Made by a program: the position numbers and the translations under genes
Source of the DNA: Trichopria drosophilae
Lineage: Eukaryota > Arthropoda > Insecta > Hymenoptera > Diapriidae
Direction: 5' to 3'
Assembly: GCA_030407085.1 (NCBI GenBank)
Contig: CM059584.1
Coordinates: 120,566,501 to 120,630,500 of the forward strand
DNA: 64,000 nucleotides
Notes under the pieces: model-generated
The model's database searches: none
Told to the model about the DNA's origin: nothing
What the model saw: the letters and a program-made list of their open reading frames with translations, nothing else
Shown here: piece by piece, positions 11,610 to 23,389 of the stretch
How positions within the stretch are numbered: the first letter of the stretch is position 1
Layout of the letters: each line of letters begins with the position of its first letter

Positions 11610-12049
11610 TTTAATAGTCTTCCCTTAAATTTACATAAATTATTGACATCGTTTGCGTAATTTATATTTATGATAAAAAATCTTCGTCATCAGCTGCAGT
11701 TAACAGATTAAAGATCTGAATTCACCAATTTTAAAATTGATATAAACTAAAATAATTATGAACTTTTACTCTAAACATATTCTTGCAAAAATATCTTATT
11801 TTGACAATTTTTTAATGAATAAAGAGAATAATTGCCAAACAAAAAAAAATAGAACTAAATTGTCCGATACGATATACATCTAATTCCAGATTAAACTTAA
11901 TCGCATGATATTTTTATATTTAAAAAAAAACTAGTGCATTTCCTTTTAAAATTAAATAAAAGTTATTTATTTGATACATTTATAGGGAGTATGTATTGGT
12001 ACTGCGATAAACTATTGTCGCATCAGTTTCACTTTATGCCATTTCGCCA
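11610..12049. other. AT-rich intergenic stretch
   Basis: Nothing supported. Confidence 0.4.
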
Positions 12050-12240
12050 TTAACCCTTTATGTCAGTCATTTTTCTTTTCACGCAATTCAGTAGAAAATC
12101 GATATTCCTACGCTTTTGGGGGGTGGCTAAGTATGGCTTCTACTACAATAGTTTTACCCAATACGAAATGGCGGATCCAATTTGGCGGACATTCAACAAA
12201 TAAGAAAGAGTTAAAATTTTACTATCTTTGAATGTTAAAC
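12050..12240. mobile_element. TTAACCC-ended fragment with the GGCGGATCCAA module
   Basis: TTAACCCTTTATG at 12050 resembles the left ends of the piggyBac-like MITEs. About 110 bases in lies AAATGGCGGATCCAATTTGG, the module seen inside those elements. No matching right terminus was found, so this looks like a truncated copy. Confidence 0.45.
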
Positions 12241-12452
12241 AAATATTTCAGAAATAATTATCAGTAAGTATCTTTCGAAAAATCTAAATTTATTATAATG
12301 ATTAAACCTTGAAATTTATGCAAACAATTTCGTTGAGATGGGTGTATTGCAATTACGATGGATCTTTTCACTACTTTCTAGTTAAAACCGTGTCCACCAG
12401 CCCAAATAGTCATTTCGGAAAAACTGATTTGTTTGACATGTAGGTATCTATT

Positions 12453-12710
12453 TATACCAACTAATAATAAATCATCATATCTTATTAGCAATTTCGATGT
12501 GTTATTTCACCACTAAACTCGCAGAAAATGGCAAACGGATCTGTTTCATCAGCGTGTTAGTACGGATTGCCATAATGAGTTATACCGACTAAATAATAAA
12601 CAACCATGTCTTATTAACCATTCTTATCTACTGCTTAATCAATAAACTCAGAGGAAATTGCCGACTGATCTGTATCATCAGCGGGCTAGTATGCCTGCTT
12701 TAAATAGTTT
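12453..12710. repeat. Two-copy tandem duplication, ~128-bp unit
   Basis: The unit beginning TATACCAACTAATAATAAA at 12453 is repeated from 12581 (TATACCGACTAAATAATAAA). Both end in a GATCTGTWTCATCAGCG block. The copies differ at many sites, so the duplication is not recent. Confidence 0.7.
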
Positions 12711-14136
12711 CAATTTTAATGAAGAAAATATATTTCTTCAACCAAACTCCCTTACCAGTAATCGTTCTAAACAATAACATATTTTCTCAGAAACATGAAT
12801 AAAATACCAGAATCTCAAAATAGTGTTCTGCCGTTTCTAATTAACGTTAATAGGAGACATAGATAAGGAAATACTGACACGAAAATCTTGAGTAATTTTT
12901 CGTATGGATGATTAGTAAATATAGTAGAACTCTGAGTTATTGTGTTGAGAATCTTATAGACCAGGTCCATAAAATGTTCTACAGCCAATCAATACCATCG
13001 AGGCATATTAAAGATTGTAACCAGATTTAAACAATTGTTATTAGATCATTTTGGTATAAGATCCTTATTATTAATGCATATACTTATTCCACGTGTTCAT
13101 GGATTCACTTGTATTCAGTAAGATAACAGAATATGCCAGGATCTCGAAAATTTAGGCAGTTATTAGAATTTCAACAAAGTTATCAGAAGGTCTTAATTGC
13201 ATATTGAAGAAACTGCTTAGTCAGGAATTAGGGTTTTATTCGTAGTTAATATTCCAAAAAATAGTTTTGGTTTAAATACAAATACTCTGATTGCTGGAAC
13301 AGCTTGGTGTCAACTGACTCAATCAAACTGGCTAGTTCTTATGTCTCAACAAATTTGATTGCTATAACAGAACCTGTTTGGATCGCAAAAAACATAGATG
13401 CGCCGCTAACCTAGCTTTCTTTTTATTTGATCTTGAAATAGATTGGTATGCAAGCTAGGGTCACACAATGAATCGTTCTTTTCGGCAAATTCTCTCCCAA
13501 TTATAACAGTAGGCAAGAATTAGACTGGATGTGTATAACAATAGTCTGGCGTAGGATAGCCTGGCTATCTAGTTTGGTTAGAAAGTTGTTCATTAATTCT
13601 TTATCGCTATAAACAATAATTAATGTTTCTAATCGTTTATTACGAAATAAGTTGTGGCAATGGTAATCAAGATGTTTAACCTCAAACTCCGATCAGGTGC
13701 TAATCTCTGTCAGGCCAGCTCCAGACAAATTTTAGTCAGCTGATAGCGTGTACTATTCTAGTTTTAACAGTTAAGTAAATCGGAAATAGTGCGGAGCTGG
13801 CTAGACATTAGAAACTGACTAGTAAGTCTCTACCAGAGGATTTGCATTCGAATAACCAAATTCATTAGGTACTTACAAACTAAAGATGTTTGGTCCCAAT
13901 TTGGGTCAGACCAGATTAATTGAGAGATAATCTTTTCATGATGTATCAGTGAGTTGGATTTAATTTAATTCCATTGTACCTGAGTGATTTCAGCACATTC
14001 GATTACACCTCAATTTTTAATCTTTTGTAGTAATTTGGAAACCTAGCCGTTTATTTCTTAGTAGGTTATGACTTCATGCTCGATTTACTGCATGACACAT
14101 ATATGGCAAACATCAATTAGGATGATTTAAGGATTT
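12711..14136. other. Intergenic, nothing recognised
   Basis: No supported gene or element. Base composition is somewhat less AT-rich than the flanking deserts. Confidence 0.4.
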
Positions 14137-14930
14137 TTGCAAAATCTGAGAGGAACTGGAAAGAGTCCTAATAGGAAGCGAGGGTCGATTACGCGCTCCA
14201 TAACGTCTCGATCAATCTCTTGCCCCAGACGGGATGAATTCTCGAAAGATCATCATGATGATCCTGGTCGATCTTGGTATTGTAGATCGATGGATGAGTG
14301 GGGGAGGAGATTGAGGAGAGCTTCCTCGCGCGAGTAGCGGTGAGTCATTGCCGTTCCAAGAAGGTACGGTAATGAAAGAACGAGCAATGAACTCGGTTGC
14401 TGCAGCAAGACCGATACCCACAAGTGCTCGGCACTTTCGTTATCCTTGAAGCTATTACAGGTGTATAATTTTCCTTCGGTATGCCGCGTTGCTAATTTTT
14501 TTTTTGTTTTTTTTTCACTTTATGCCACATCTCGTTACCTATTCTCCGCGCGCATCAATTACGAAACAATTGGAAAAGTTATTCCACTTGGAGAGCCATG
14601 AAAGTCGTCGAAGGAAAAATCGTTTTACGCGTTCTTTGAACTAAATTTCTAAAATGTTCGAATGCGTAGATGGGCGATGTTTAGAAAGAAGGTTTCGAGG
14701 TTGGAAACGAGCTCACATTAAATGCAACCGAAGTACGGTTGGAACGTACACAAACGGTCGTTTTGCCTGGAATGTGTCGTTATGCGTTTCGACATCCGTC
14801 AAATCTCAGTTCGGATAAACTCACTTCTCCCGTGATGGTGGATACTTCCACGAGGCATTCGGAAAACAATGGGAGATTTGCTGGTGAAAGGTTTAGATGA
14901 TCGTTTCAGGGTAATTTTTCCGGGTTAGTA
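14137..14930. other. GC-richer unique island, possible regulatory DNA
   Basis: Two patches (14137-14450 and 14520-14930) have near-balanced composition, CpGs and no second copy. Contents include ATCATCATGATGATC (palindromic core), CTCGCGCGAGTAGCGG, CATCAATTACG and AACAATTGG. Open frames of 66-69 codons exist on both strands but overlap each other and lack family features. A cluster of factor-binding sites or an untranslated exon is the likelier reading. Confidence 0.35.
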
Positions 14931-15297
14931 AACTGAAGGCTGTTTGGGAAACTTGTATATATTCCGATAAATTTGGCGAAGAACGGATGTCATTGTTGGA
15001 TGATTATTGTACCAAATCGTTATTGAGAGAGGATTTTAATCGTAATACTTAATCAGAAATGTGATAGTACAATGCTAATAACAGATACTATAAATATAAA
15101 ATAAGTTAAAGTTGATAAGATGGTTGTTGATAGTTGACATTTGAATTAATGTTTAAGCATGTAGTCGATACAATGATTACCCAGAAAGCAGGTTGGATGT
15201 TTATCAGCGAAAGTTAATGATGATGTTTGCATTGCAATTATATCACATTTGTTAATTTATGACTACCAATATGAATTCTAATTAAACACAATTAAGA

Positions 15298-15750
15298 ATG
15301 ATGTTCTTCTGGAACTCTGCAATGGTATGTTGCCCGTTTTTGAACTATCAGCCCGGCAGTTCTCGCAGAATACAATCTAATTTTTGTTTAAATCTTACTA
15401 AAAAGTTGTTGGATAACAAATTCACTAGGAATGGCTTCGTGCTTTTATTTTTGTTGAGTTGTTTTTCTAAGCATCATACAAAAAATTTAGAACTGATCTT
15501 ATTTGATGTCACACCAAAACAACGATTGTGTTGGTCTGTAAAGAAGGCAACATTATTAATTGGAAATATTTTTGGAAATGCCTACGTATGCAGACGAATC
15601 ATGAGGTGTTTCAAAACAATTGAAAAAATTTCACGAAAGAGTTCGCGCATGGCGAATTTCAGTCTTGTATTTTTGTTTATATTTGTACGGGTGGTTATTA
15701 AAATCGGTTCGAACTTGAACAAAAACAGGATTCACGGTATGGTAAAATGA
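15298..15750 (+). CDS. Open frame of 150 codons, probably not a gene
   Basis: One of the two longest frames in the window, from an ATG ATG start. The predicted product has a hydrophobic segment (residues about 48-58), a Lys/Arg-rich middle and a second hydrophobic stretch near residue 122-133. I recognise no motif, no promoter or splice signal frames it, and codon composition follows the AT bias. It ends 15 bases before a Harbinger-like element. It could be part of a larger decayed element or simply chance. Confidence 0.12.
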   Translation: MMFFWNSAMVCCPFLNYQPGSSRRIQSNFCLNLTKKLLDNKFTRNGFVLLFLLSCFSKHHTKNLELILFDVTPKQRLCWSVKKATLLIGNIFGNAYVCRRIMRCFKTIEKISRKSSRMANFSLVFLFIFVRVVIKIGSNLNKNRIHGMVK

Positions 15751-15764
15751 ATATATTGCATATT

Positions 15765-16066
15765 ACGCAGGACCACAACAAAATTTGTTTCGAGATGATT
15801 TGAATAAAAATTAGTGGATCTTATAGATTTTTGGCCGCTTAAAACGAATCCGTTATTCAATTTGGCCCATCACATCTGGATTGTAAGATATCTGATCCGA
15901 AAAATATTCAAAACTATACTTTTTGACAATTTAAGGCTAGGATATGTGAAATATTGGAACGGGTCAAATTAGACAACTAATTTATTTTCAGCGACCAAAA
16001 ATCTATAAGATCCAGTGCCTCTGATTTAAGTTATCTCCCCTAAAAAATTGTTTTGCGGTCCTGTGT
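15765..16066. mobile_element. PIF/Harbinger-like MITE, CACAGGACCRCAAAACA ends
   Basis: The left end CGCAGGACCACAACAAAATT is inverted on the right (AAAAATTGTTTTGCGGTCCTGTG). Next come CTTATAGATTTTTGGCCGCT and its complement near 15995. It is flanked by TTA and TAA. A 3-bp TWA target site is typical of PIF/Harbinger, but the superfamily call is inference. It contains the intact site GATATCTGATCCG (15896) that is interrupted in the 27-kb copy. Confidence 0.75.
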
Positions 16067-16098
16067 AATTAATCATTGAAGATACTTTTCAAAAAAAA

Positions 16099-16322
16099 AA
16101 ACACAAGACCGCAAACAAATTTTTTTTTGACACAACTAGAATCAGAAGTGGAGGATTTCACAGATTTTTGGTTGCTGAAAACGAATTGTTTGTACAAGTT
16201 AACTCATCGTTTCAGATTTTTCACATATTTTAACCTGAAATCCTGTCGTGATGGGTCAAATCAAATAACAGATTCGTTTTCAGCGGCTAAAAATCAATAA
16301 GATCCACTATTTCTGATGACAC
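16099..16322. mobile_element. Second, diverged copy of the CACAGGACC family
   Basis: ACACAAGACCGCAAACAAAT at its start, TTTTTGGTTGCTGAAAACGAA inside, and TTCGTTTTCAGCGGCTAAAA then AAGATCCAC at the far side repeat the layout of 15765-16066 in the same order just downstream. The right terminus is lost. Confidence 0.65.
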
Positions 16323-18302
16323 TTTTAAAATATATATCTCATTATTACAAATTTTAAATTTATGTGAGTTGTCACTACACAAGTAAATACTCCGTTAGTT
16401 TGTTAAAAGAAACGGAAAATTTTGCTTGTATTTGTACAAAAACGTTGACGTTCCAAAATTCAAGTAAGTAAATTTAAATGATCAATAGCTATTTGATGGA
16501 ACATCTTTGACGAGCAAACACGATATTTTTTTCTGACGACAGAAACTTGTCTGCTCAATCACAAATAATGCAAAATTTAATAGAAAAACTCACCATTTTT
16601 TGATGATGGTTAAAGTAGAAAGGTTGGATAAATTTGAAATTTTTTGAAAAAAATTAGGACCAAAGTGAAAAGTTAAAGATATTCCATCAAATACTTAGTT
16701 ATAGATTAATAACTACAAGCATAAAAATACATTTATTTGATTTAAGTTTAAATGAATTTTTCCGGAAAAATGTGATTTTTTCATATTCGTTTATTTACAC
16801 AACATACACAATAAAGAATTATATCGTCTAGCGTCATTCTTATGAATCCAACCGTACAACCCAAACGATTCAAACAAAAATTTTTACCTTTCAAAAGACC
16901 GTTAAAAATCAAAACAAACTTACAGAGAATTTTGGTTTTGGAACTCTAACGATTAATTTGAAAATCCTTTAAACGTATTTATAATAGAGATTTGTAAATA
17001 ATAGTTTTCATCCAATGCCTAATACTCTCTCATTTGTCAATATTATTATTAAAATATAAAAATATTAAACAGAAACTAAATGTAATTTTTTGAGAGATAA
17101 ATAAATAAATCTATTCGCAAAGAATTATTCTGTTCAGCAAATTCATCCTGATACTCTGAAAAGATATCTTTTCTCATCTAACGCCATTCTTATGAATTCA
17201 ACCGTACCTATTGATTTTACAGAGAATACAATTGAGCTATTTTCGCAATTACCTATAAAACATTTCTCTCAATTTGTGTAAAGATACATTTCACAGATTC
17301 CTCAATCATCAGGATTTCTCATAATATAAATTGCGTTATGCAAAATTGCTCAAATTAATTTTTTGTTAAATTACAAAAAAAAAATGAAGAAATTGTTTTT
17401 TTTAATATTCAGGATTTACGACAATAGTGGATGAAAATCACATAAGGTTATTAATAATTATGGAGATTATTATTAATAACAATTTGGAATTATCTAAAAT
17501 ACAATAAATCATAAAATTGTTATATCTTTAATTCAGTGACGGACGAAATTTAATTTCAGGAAAAATATTCTTCTTTAATATTAAGCCAATATTTTGGATA
17601 AATATCTTCTTTTTAATATTCGAAACTTACCTTTAATTAATATTGGGGGTTGCAAATATATTCTTACTTTACAGAAACTTAAAAAGTCTTAATTTAAGAA
17701 AATACATCACTTAAAATCAAGTACACTCAATTTTTAAGTTAGTATTAATGCAATTATTTCAGCCTTTTATTAATGTCATATTGCGTTGAAATTAAATCTT
17801 AATGGATATTGAATTTAACAATTAGATTATTACTATTAGACAATTTGACTTACTAGCTAATAGTTAAAGAAACGAATTTATTGGCAGGATTTGGACAATT
17901 AACTAGTCGTAAGGGTAAAAGGGTTTTAGTCAAGAAATTACTGTAATCTAAGTTAATAAAGAAAGCTACTTTTTTATCGAAATTTAGCATTTTGTCGTGT
18001 AAACAATTTTTGTCACTTCTGGAGTTTAATTCAATCGCTTCCTTGCGAGATTGTAATCGTCATGCGTTGCTCGAGATCGCAATACATTCTGCAGAATTGC
18101 AATGTTGAAAAGCACTGTCAGCGATACTATCTGACCTCATACGCGTGGTATCATATTTAATGTTTTTGATTTGAATATAGCATACGTGGTATCTAGGGGA
18201 TATAAAGAATGACCCCATTCGACGTTGTGAGGTAATTACCAGTCCATCAATATATATACACGATTTACTTGAAAATATTATTTATATATTTGTGTGTGCT
18301 AT
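16323..18302. other. AT-rich intergenic stretch
   Basis: No gene or bounded element. A short perfect-looking palindrome of TTATTAATAATTAT type lies at 17446-17480. A slightly GC-richer patch at 18020-18230 is unexplained. Confidence 0.4.
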
Positions 18303-19072
18303 TTAACCCATTAAGGACCAACTGTACATAAATTTAACATGAAGTAATTTTTTGTATTAAAACGCAATAAATAAATGGTTGGAATGCACGTTTTTTATTG
18401 CCCAACCCCGTTCTTTCTTCGAAATTTGTAACCTGTGACTAAACAAAAAAATAAGTACCAAGTTTGAAGTGATTTCGATCGATTTCCATAAATTGGTCCT
18501 CCATATTGAATCCGCCCTTTTGAATTTTGAAAAACTGATCTCAGATTCGTAATCAGCACACCCAAAAACCCCAGATTAACAAGTTTCAAACGTTTTAATT
18601 CAATTTAAAAAAATTTGGCCGCCATATTGGATCCGCCATTTTGAATTTTTGAAACTAACTTCTAATTCGGAATTAGAAAGTCTAAAAACACACGGGTATC
18701 AAGTTTAAAGTGATTTCATTCTAGTCAGTCGATTGAGAACACGCGACTATGATTTTGAACAAAAAAAAAATCGACTTTAACCATTTTTGAGAAATTTTTT
18801 TCTAATTATTTATACCCATTTGAAATATTCCGATACGGGTACTGATAAAAAAATTAGGATGAATGAAAAGAAAACCTAAAAAAATCGTGATTTTTGTTAA
18901 ATCAATGCTCGTATTTTGCTTATTTTTGAATTTGCATCAATTTGCGAAACACCATTCGAAAGAGCGTGGTTTGGGCAATAAAAAACGTCTATTCCTACAA
19001 TTTGTTCATTGCGTTTTAATACAAAAAATTCCTGACAAACTTCGTGTTAAATTTATGTATTTAGTTTAGGGA
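18303..19072. mobile_element. piggyBac-like MITE with >120-bp inverted arms
   Basis: The left end TTAACCCATTAAGGACC and arm (TACATAAATTTAACAYGAAG, TTTTTTGTATTAAAACGCAAT, CGTTTTTTATTGCCCAA) are inverted at 18960-19072. The right terminal TTAA has decayed to GGGAATC. The interior carries two copies of the module CCATATTGRATCCGCC (about 18500 and 18622). No transposase. Confidence 0.8.
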
Positions 19073-19278
19073 ATCTTGCATCATTGAAAATGTTTACTAT
19101 TCTTTCGATTTTGGATGCATTTAAGATAGTTAAGAAAACAATCTAATATTATAAAATTCTAATATTCGTATTTTTTAATTATATTTTTTTAATTGAAGTC
19201 ATGTTTTTAGATGGTAATTTCCACCTATTTTATAACTTTCATGATCACATAACCCATGCAACGTATCTTCCTGTGAAG
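19073..19278. other. AT-rich spacer
   Basis: Nothing supported. Confidence 0.4.
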
Positions 19279-19543
19279 AATCCCATAAGCACATCAGGAT
19301 ATCCAAACGTTTTTATCGTCATGTTAATGTTCCCGAGGCGTCCTATGTCTTGAGGACATTTAATGTCTGTTTTTATTCTGGTAACGTCCTCAAGGCCCCC
19401 TACATCCCGAGAATGTCCTGAGGATAACATATCCCCTTTCTTATTGCCCTGTTACCATCTTGAATGCGTCCTATGTCCTCAGGCTATCCTCATGAAATTT
19501 GGGCATCCTGAGGACGTCCTAAGATGGACGTGCTATATGGGAA
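19279..19543. mobile_element. Foldback element built from GTCCTGAGGAC-like sub-repeats
   Basis: The ends ATCCCATAAGCACATCAGG and (inverted) TTCCCATATAGCACGTCC bracket about eight copies of the near-palindromic decamer TCCTSAGGAC in both orientations. No protein is encoded. The frames on both strands here are products of the sub-repeat. Confidence 0.7.
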
Positions 19544-19739
19544 GTTTGAAGGTAGTTTATTTGGTTATATTCATGTAATGTTCAACCATTTTTTAGGTCC
19601 TAAATATCTGTCTGACTTATATGATCGTTTCCTTTCAAAAGTGATAAATTTTATTTACTTGAGGCATCTAACATCAACGACTTTTTTGCAGTAAGTTTTG
19701 ATCGAAACATCGACTGAAATATCATTCCCTTAACTCCTA

Positions 19740-20290
19740 ACCCATTCACTCGGTACAAGGTGAGACTGAAAAATGCGTGTGTTAGATCTCCACATACCCT
19801 TTCTCAATATCGCCGGAAGCCGCATTTTATCTCCGAATGTTTCAGCCCGCTGGCGCAGTACGGCTTACCTCCGTCAATTTGACGTCAATTTTTAATGGGC
19901 TCGCGGCAATTGTGTGTGCGCCTTAAAGTTTCAGAGGCGTTCGCCTGAAACCTTAGGGATGAGATGCCATTAACTCCCAGAGGTAGGCGAATTACGTTCC
20001 GATATGATACGCGGTTTTGCGAAACTCGAACGGGCAGACGCGAGATTTCCAATGGTCGATTCGATTAGTCTCCGCGAGCTAACTCGGTTATACATCCGAC
20101 TTTTGCCGTACGGCGCGTTGAAGCCGCTTCCGGTCTGAGAGCGACGCTCCTCTGAACTTTTCATGCTCGGTAACTCCCGTTTGTTGCGAATTTTTCCCGG
20201 CGTAAAAATAGTAACAGCTACGGATCGCGCTGAAAAGTTTGCCGGAAAAACGCGCATCGGACGCTTGTGTTTATTATTTCAGAACTTTTG
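19740..20290. other. GC-richer unique island
   Basis: About 550 bases of near-balanced composition with many CpGs (GCTCGCGGCAATTG, GTACGGCGCGTTGAAGCC). A 95-codon minus frame (19970-20257) is serine/arginine-rich with no motif I recognise. There is no repeat copy in the window. It is either an untranslated exon or regulatory DNA; coding is unlikely. Confidence 0.35.
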
Positions 20291-20573
20291 TGAAAGATAA
20301 CGAATTTTCGCGATGGAACGAATTTATGCAGCTTTAATTGAGTGTATTTTTTTTTAAACATGAACTTGTATGTGCTGAGAAAATAATAGTTAATCGATTA
20401 GCATTTCATAGAGGTAAAACGAGTTATAGAAAATAGTAAATTCCTCTATTTTTATGGTAAAACTGTCAATAATATTGTTCTATTTACTATTTTCTTACCA
20501 TTCAACATGTAATCTTATAACATGTTTCATATATTAAAAAAAATATGGTTAAATTATCGAAAATGTGGTTATG

Positions 20574-21526
20574 TTAACCCAATAATGCCCAAAAGGACAC
20601 AAATTTCACTAAGATTTTCGGAATATTTCTTGTCATTAATGACCAAATCAAAAAATTTTAGACAAAACATTTTCGACGTAAAATTGATCGATCTTTCCGA
20701 ACCTGCTTTTAAAAAAATCAATCGGGCCCATTCCAAAAAAGTTATGCTTGGTTTTTCACAACAAAATCAGATTTTTTCACTGACAAATATTTTTTATTCG
20801 GCATTTTTACATAGAAAACGGTTAAGGATATCACTGATCGGTGAAAGTAGCGTGTCCTCAAACGTTTAACATTAAAATGTGCATAATAGCATTTTGAAAA
20901 TAAAGGCGGAAACTATCAAAATGGCGGCTCAAACACGAAAAGAACGGCGAAAAGCTCCTGAATTTTTTATTCGAAAATGATAGGCTTTCGGAAAAAATGC
21001 CGCTGAACAAAATCGCAAAATTTTGAAAAAATATGAAAAATCGTAGGAAAATTGTGAACAAATTTCGAGGTTTTCTTTGAACGATTCTAAGACCTTTTGG
21101 TCCTTCACATTTTTTGCGAAAGTCTATCATTTTCGAATAAAAAATTCAGGAGCTTTTCGCCGTTCTTTTCATGTTTGAGTCGCCATTCTGACAGTTTCCA
21201 ACTTTATTTTTAAAATGCTATTATGCACATTTTAAAGTTAAACGATTGAGGACACGATATTTTCACCGATCAGTGATAATTACACCAATGTGAAAATGCC
21301 GAATAAAAAAGATTTGCCAGTGAAAAAATCTGATTTTTTTTGTGAAAAACCAAGCATAACTTTTTTGGAATGGGCTCGATTGATTTTTTAATACCATATT
21401 CCGAAAGATCGATCAATTTTACGTCGAAAATGTTTTGTCTAAAATTTTTTGAATCGGTTATTAATGTCAAGAAATATTTCGAAAATCTCGGTGAAATTTG
21501 TGTCCTCTTGGGCGTTATTGGGTTAA
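20574..21526. mobile_element. 953-bp near-palindromic TTAA element (giant foldback)
   Basis: It begins TTAACCCAATAATGCCC and ends with its near-complement GGGCGTTATTGGGTTAA. The arms (20574 to about 21000 and about 21110 to 21526) stay aligned for roughly 420 bases with around 90% identity by eye, leaving a loop of only about 110 bases. TTAA at both ends and CCC termini fit piggyBac. Frames on opposite strands both read SKNFRQNIFDVKLIDLSE because the arms are inverted copies. The element carries the AAAATGGCGGCTCAAAC module. If transcribed it would form a long hairpin RNA. Confidence 0.9.
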
Positions 21527-21799
21527 CCAGAAAGTACTATTAAATAAGCCCGTATTAATTTTTCTGATTAAAATAACCAGAAATTTTTTGTTAACGTTTT
21601 TATGATTCTTTGAACTTCTTTTTCCAGTAAACCATACAAGTTACTATTAATAACTATAATATTTTACAAGACAAATTTCTTGACGTTACTGTAACTGATA
21701 TTTTAGGTTAAAATAATAATAAATTCTGGGTAAATTCACAATGCTTCTGATAATGACATCAGAGATTTTAGTTCAAATGAATCCAATATCCGTATGTTA

Positions 21800-22332
21800 T
21801 ACAGGTCATCAAAATTTTAAAAAATTGCAGCACCAAGAACCAGAACATATTTTCCAATGGTATTTGACTCGCTGAATTCGAATCCGACCTCGTTTTTTGT
21901 ACATCTCAGGTACTGTAACTTCAAGACAGATTTTTTTTTTCAAAACGATCGTCACTGTATCTCACAGTACCGATTTTGCCCTTCAAAATCCGTTTTTAAA
22001 CTTAGAAAAATCTTTATTGGTCACTGAGGTATTGCCGAGTTTGGCAAATTCTGCGATAATCAGAAACTGAGCAGAATCAGAAGTTTTTAAAAGCGGATTT
22101 TGAAGGGTACAAACAGTACTTTGGTTTCCGTGACGATCGTTTTGAAAAAAAATCTGTCTTGAAGTTACAGTACCTCAAACGTACCCAAAAACGTACTTTT
22201 TGCACTTTTAGGTTAAAATATCTCAAAAACCTGAGGTATAGGGGCTATTCTAATTTCGGACTCGAATTCAGCGCGTCAAATACCTTCGGAAAAGTATGTT
22301 CTGGTTCTTGGTTCTAAACTTTGCGGCCTGTG
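21800..22332. mobile_element. PIF/Harbinger-like element with long inverted repeats, TTA flanks
   Basis: TTA then TACAGGTCATC on the left, and GGCCTGTG then TTA on the right. Inside, CCAAGAACCAGAACATA is inverted near 22300. A second pair, GTACTGTAACTTCAAGACAG and CTGTCTTGAAGTTACAGTAC, is perfectly inverted. 3-bp TTA target duplication supports the assignment. Non-coding. Confidence 0.8.
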
Positions 22333-22528
22333 TTATGGTTAACAAATGCAGAAATTGGTAAATAATATCAAAATTTAGTTACATTGACATGTCATCATCA
22401 TTTTGGTGATACATTGATGTCTTTTTACAGTTTGCGTTTACAATTTTAGAAATTTCTTATAAATCACAAACAAAATTGCGACTCCACCCTTTGCTGTCCT
22501 GTATACCACTGCACTACATAAGAAAGAA

Positions 22529-22834
22529 ATGCTAATTCATCCACAATCTCCTAAAGATAATAAAACACATAAAAACCGTAATCTATTTGACAATCTCTCC
22601 GTAGTAAACTTAACCCTGTTTACATTTCCTTTTCCTCACCATTGTTCGAATAAGTGTTGCTTTTCCGGTGCATACATAAATTTGGTTTCCATTGCTATAC
22701 GAAAGAATCTCAAGCAATTACTTCGATCGACCACCGCATGGCGGTGCATCAAATCAAATTCAATTTTTCTCGTAAGTGTTGAGCGCAAAGGAAGTTACCT
22801 GCATAAGGAGTCTATAAAGTGCAGTTCATATAAT
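22529..22834. other. Unique stretch with a donor-like site
   Basis: Fairly balanced sequence without a second copy. CTCGTAAGTG near 22770 resembles a splice donor but has C at -1. A 105-codon + frame shows no family features. Confidence 0.2.
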
Positions 22835-23110
22835 GTTATCTGTTAACAATTTCTTTAGATTTGTTGATACCATAACTGAATGTGTAAGAAATTTCTTACG
22901 CCCGAATCGAAATCCAACTTCTACAACAGAAATCATGGGCGCCTTTTGTTGAGATGCTAACTCGCGTCTGCGCCTGGCAACGACAAACCAAACTAACTTC
23001 ACCATCGCTCGCTGATTCAGATTAATGTTTCTGTTACACATTTCATGGTTTTCTAATATTGTTGCATACTTTATCTGCATGTTACTGGTTGTAGTAAAAT
23101 TCTGTGAGGA
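22835..23110. repeat. Copy of the TACACTRTTA family core
   Basis: CGAATCGAAATCCAACTTCT, ACAACAGAAATC, AACTAACTTCACC and TCGCTCGCTGATTCA match 59220-59345 in order. The inverted copy lies at 36715-36905. The ends are too diverged to place exactly. Frames here (for example 22826-23080 minus) are by-products. Confidence 0.65.
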
Positions 23111-23389
23111 TTTAAATTGAATTCTGTCTAAACTACTAAAAAATAGTAATTTACTAAACAGAGAAATAAAACAGGTACAATCAACAATTTCTTTACTGTA
23201 ATTACATAAAAAATGATAACTGTGTACTAGAATATTTATCGTACGTCCTACGTCTGAAAATCTTTAAAAAATCATTCCTCATAAATCAATTGGAAGTCAC
23301 ATTATTATTTATAACTTGAGCAGACTTTATCGATGGATTTTAAATTTTATTTTATACTTTCTAAACTCATTACAAGAACGAAACAATCG

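Noticed and set aside
20522..20869. 115-codon frame sharing SKNFRQNIFDVKLIDLSE with a minus frame at 21270-21470, suggesting a gene pair
   Set aside because: Both lie in the arms of one palindromic element, so the similarity is the inverted repeat itself. The two frames diverge freely outside it.
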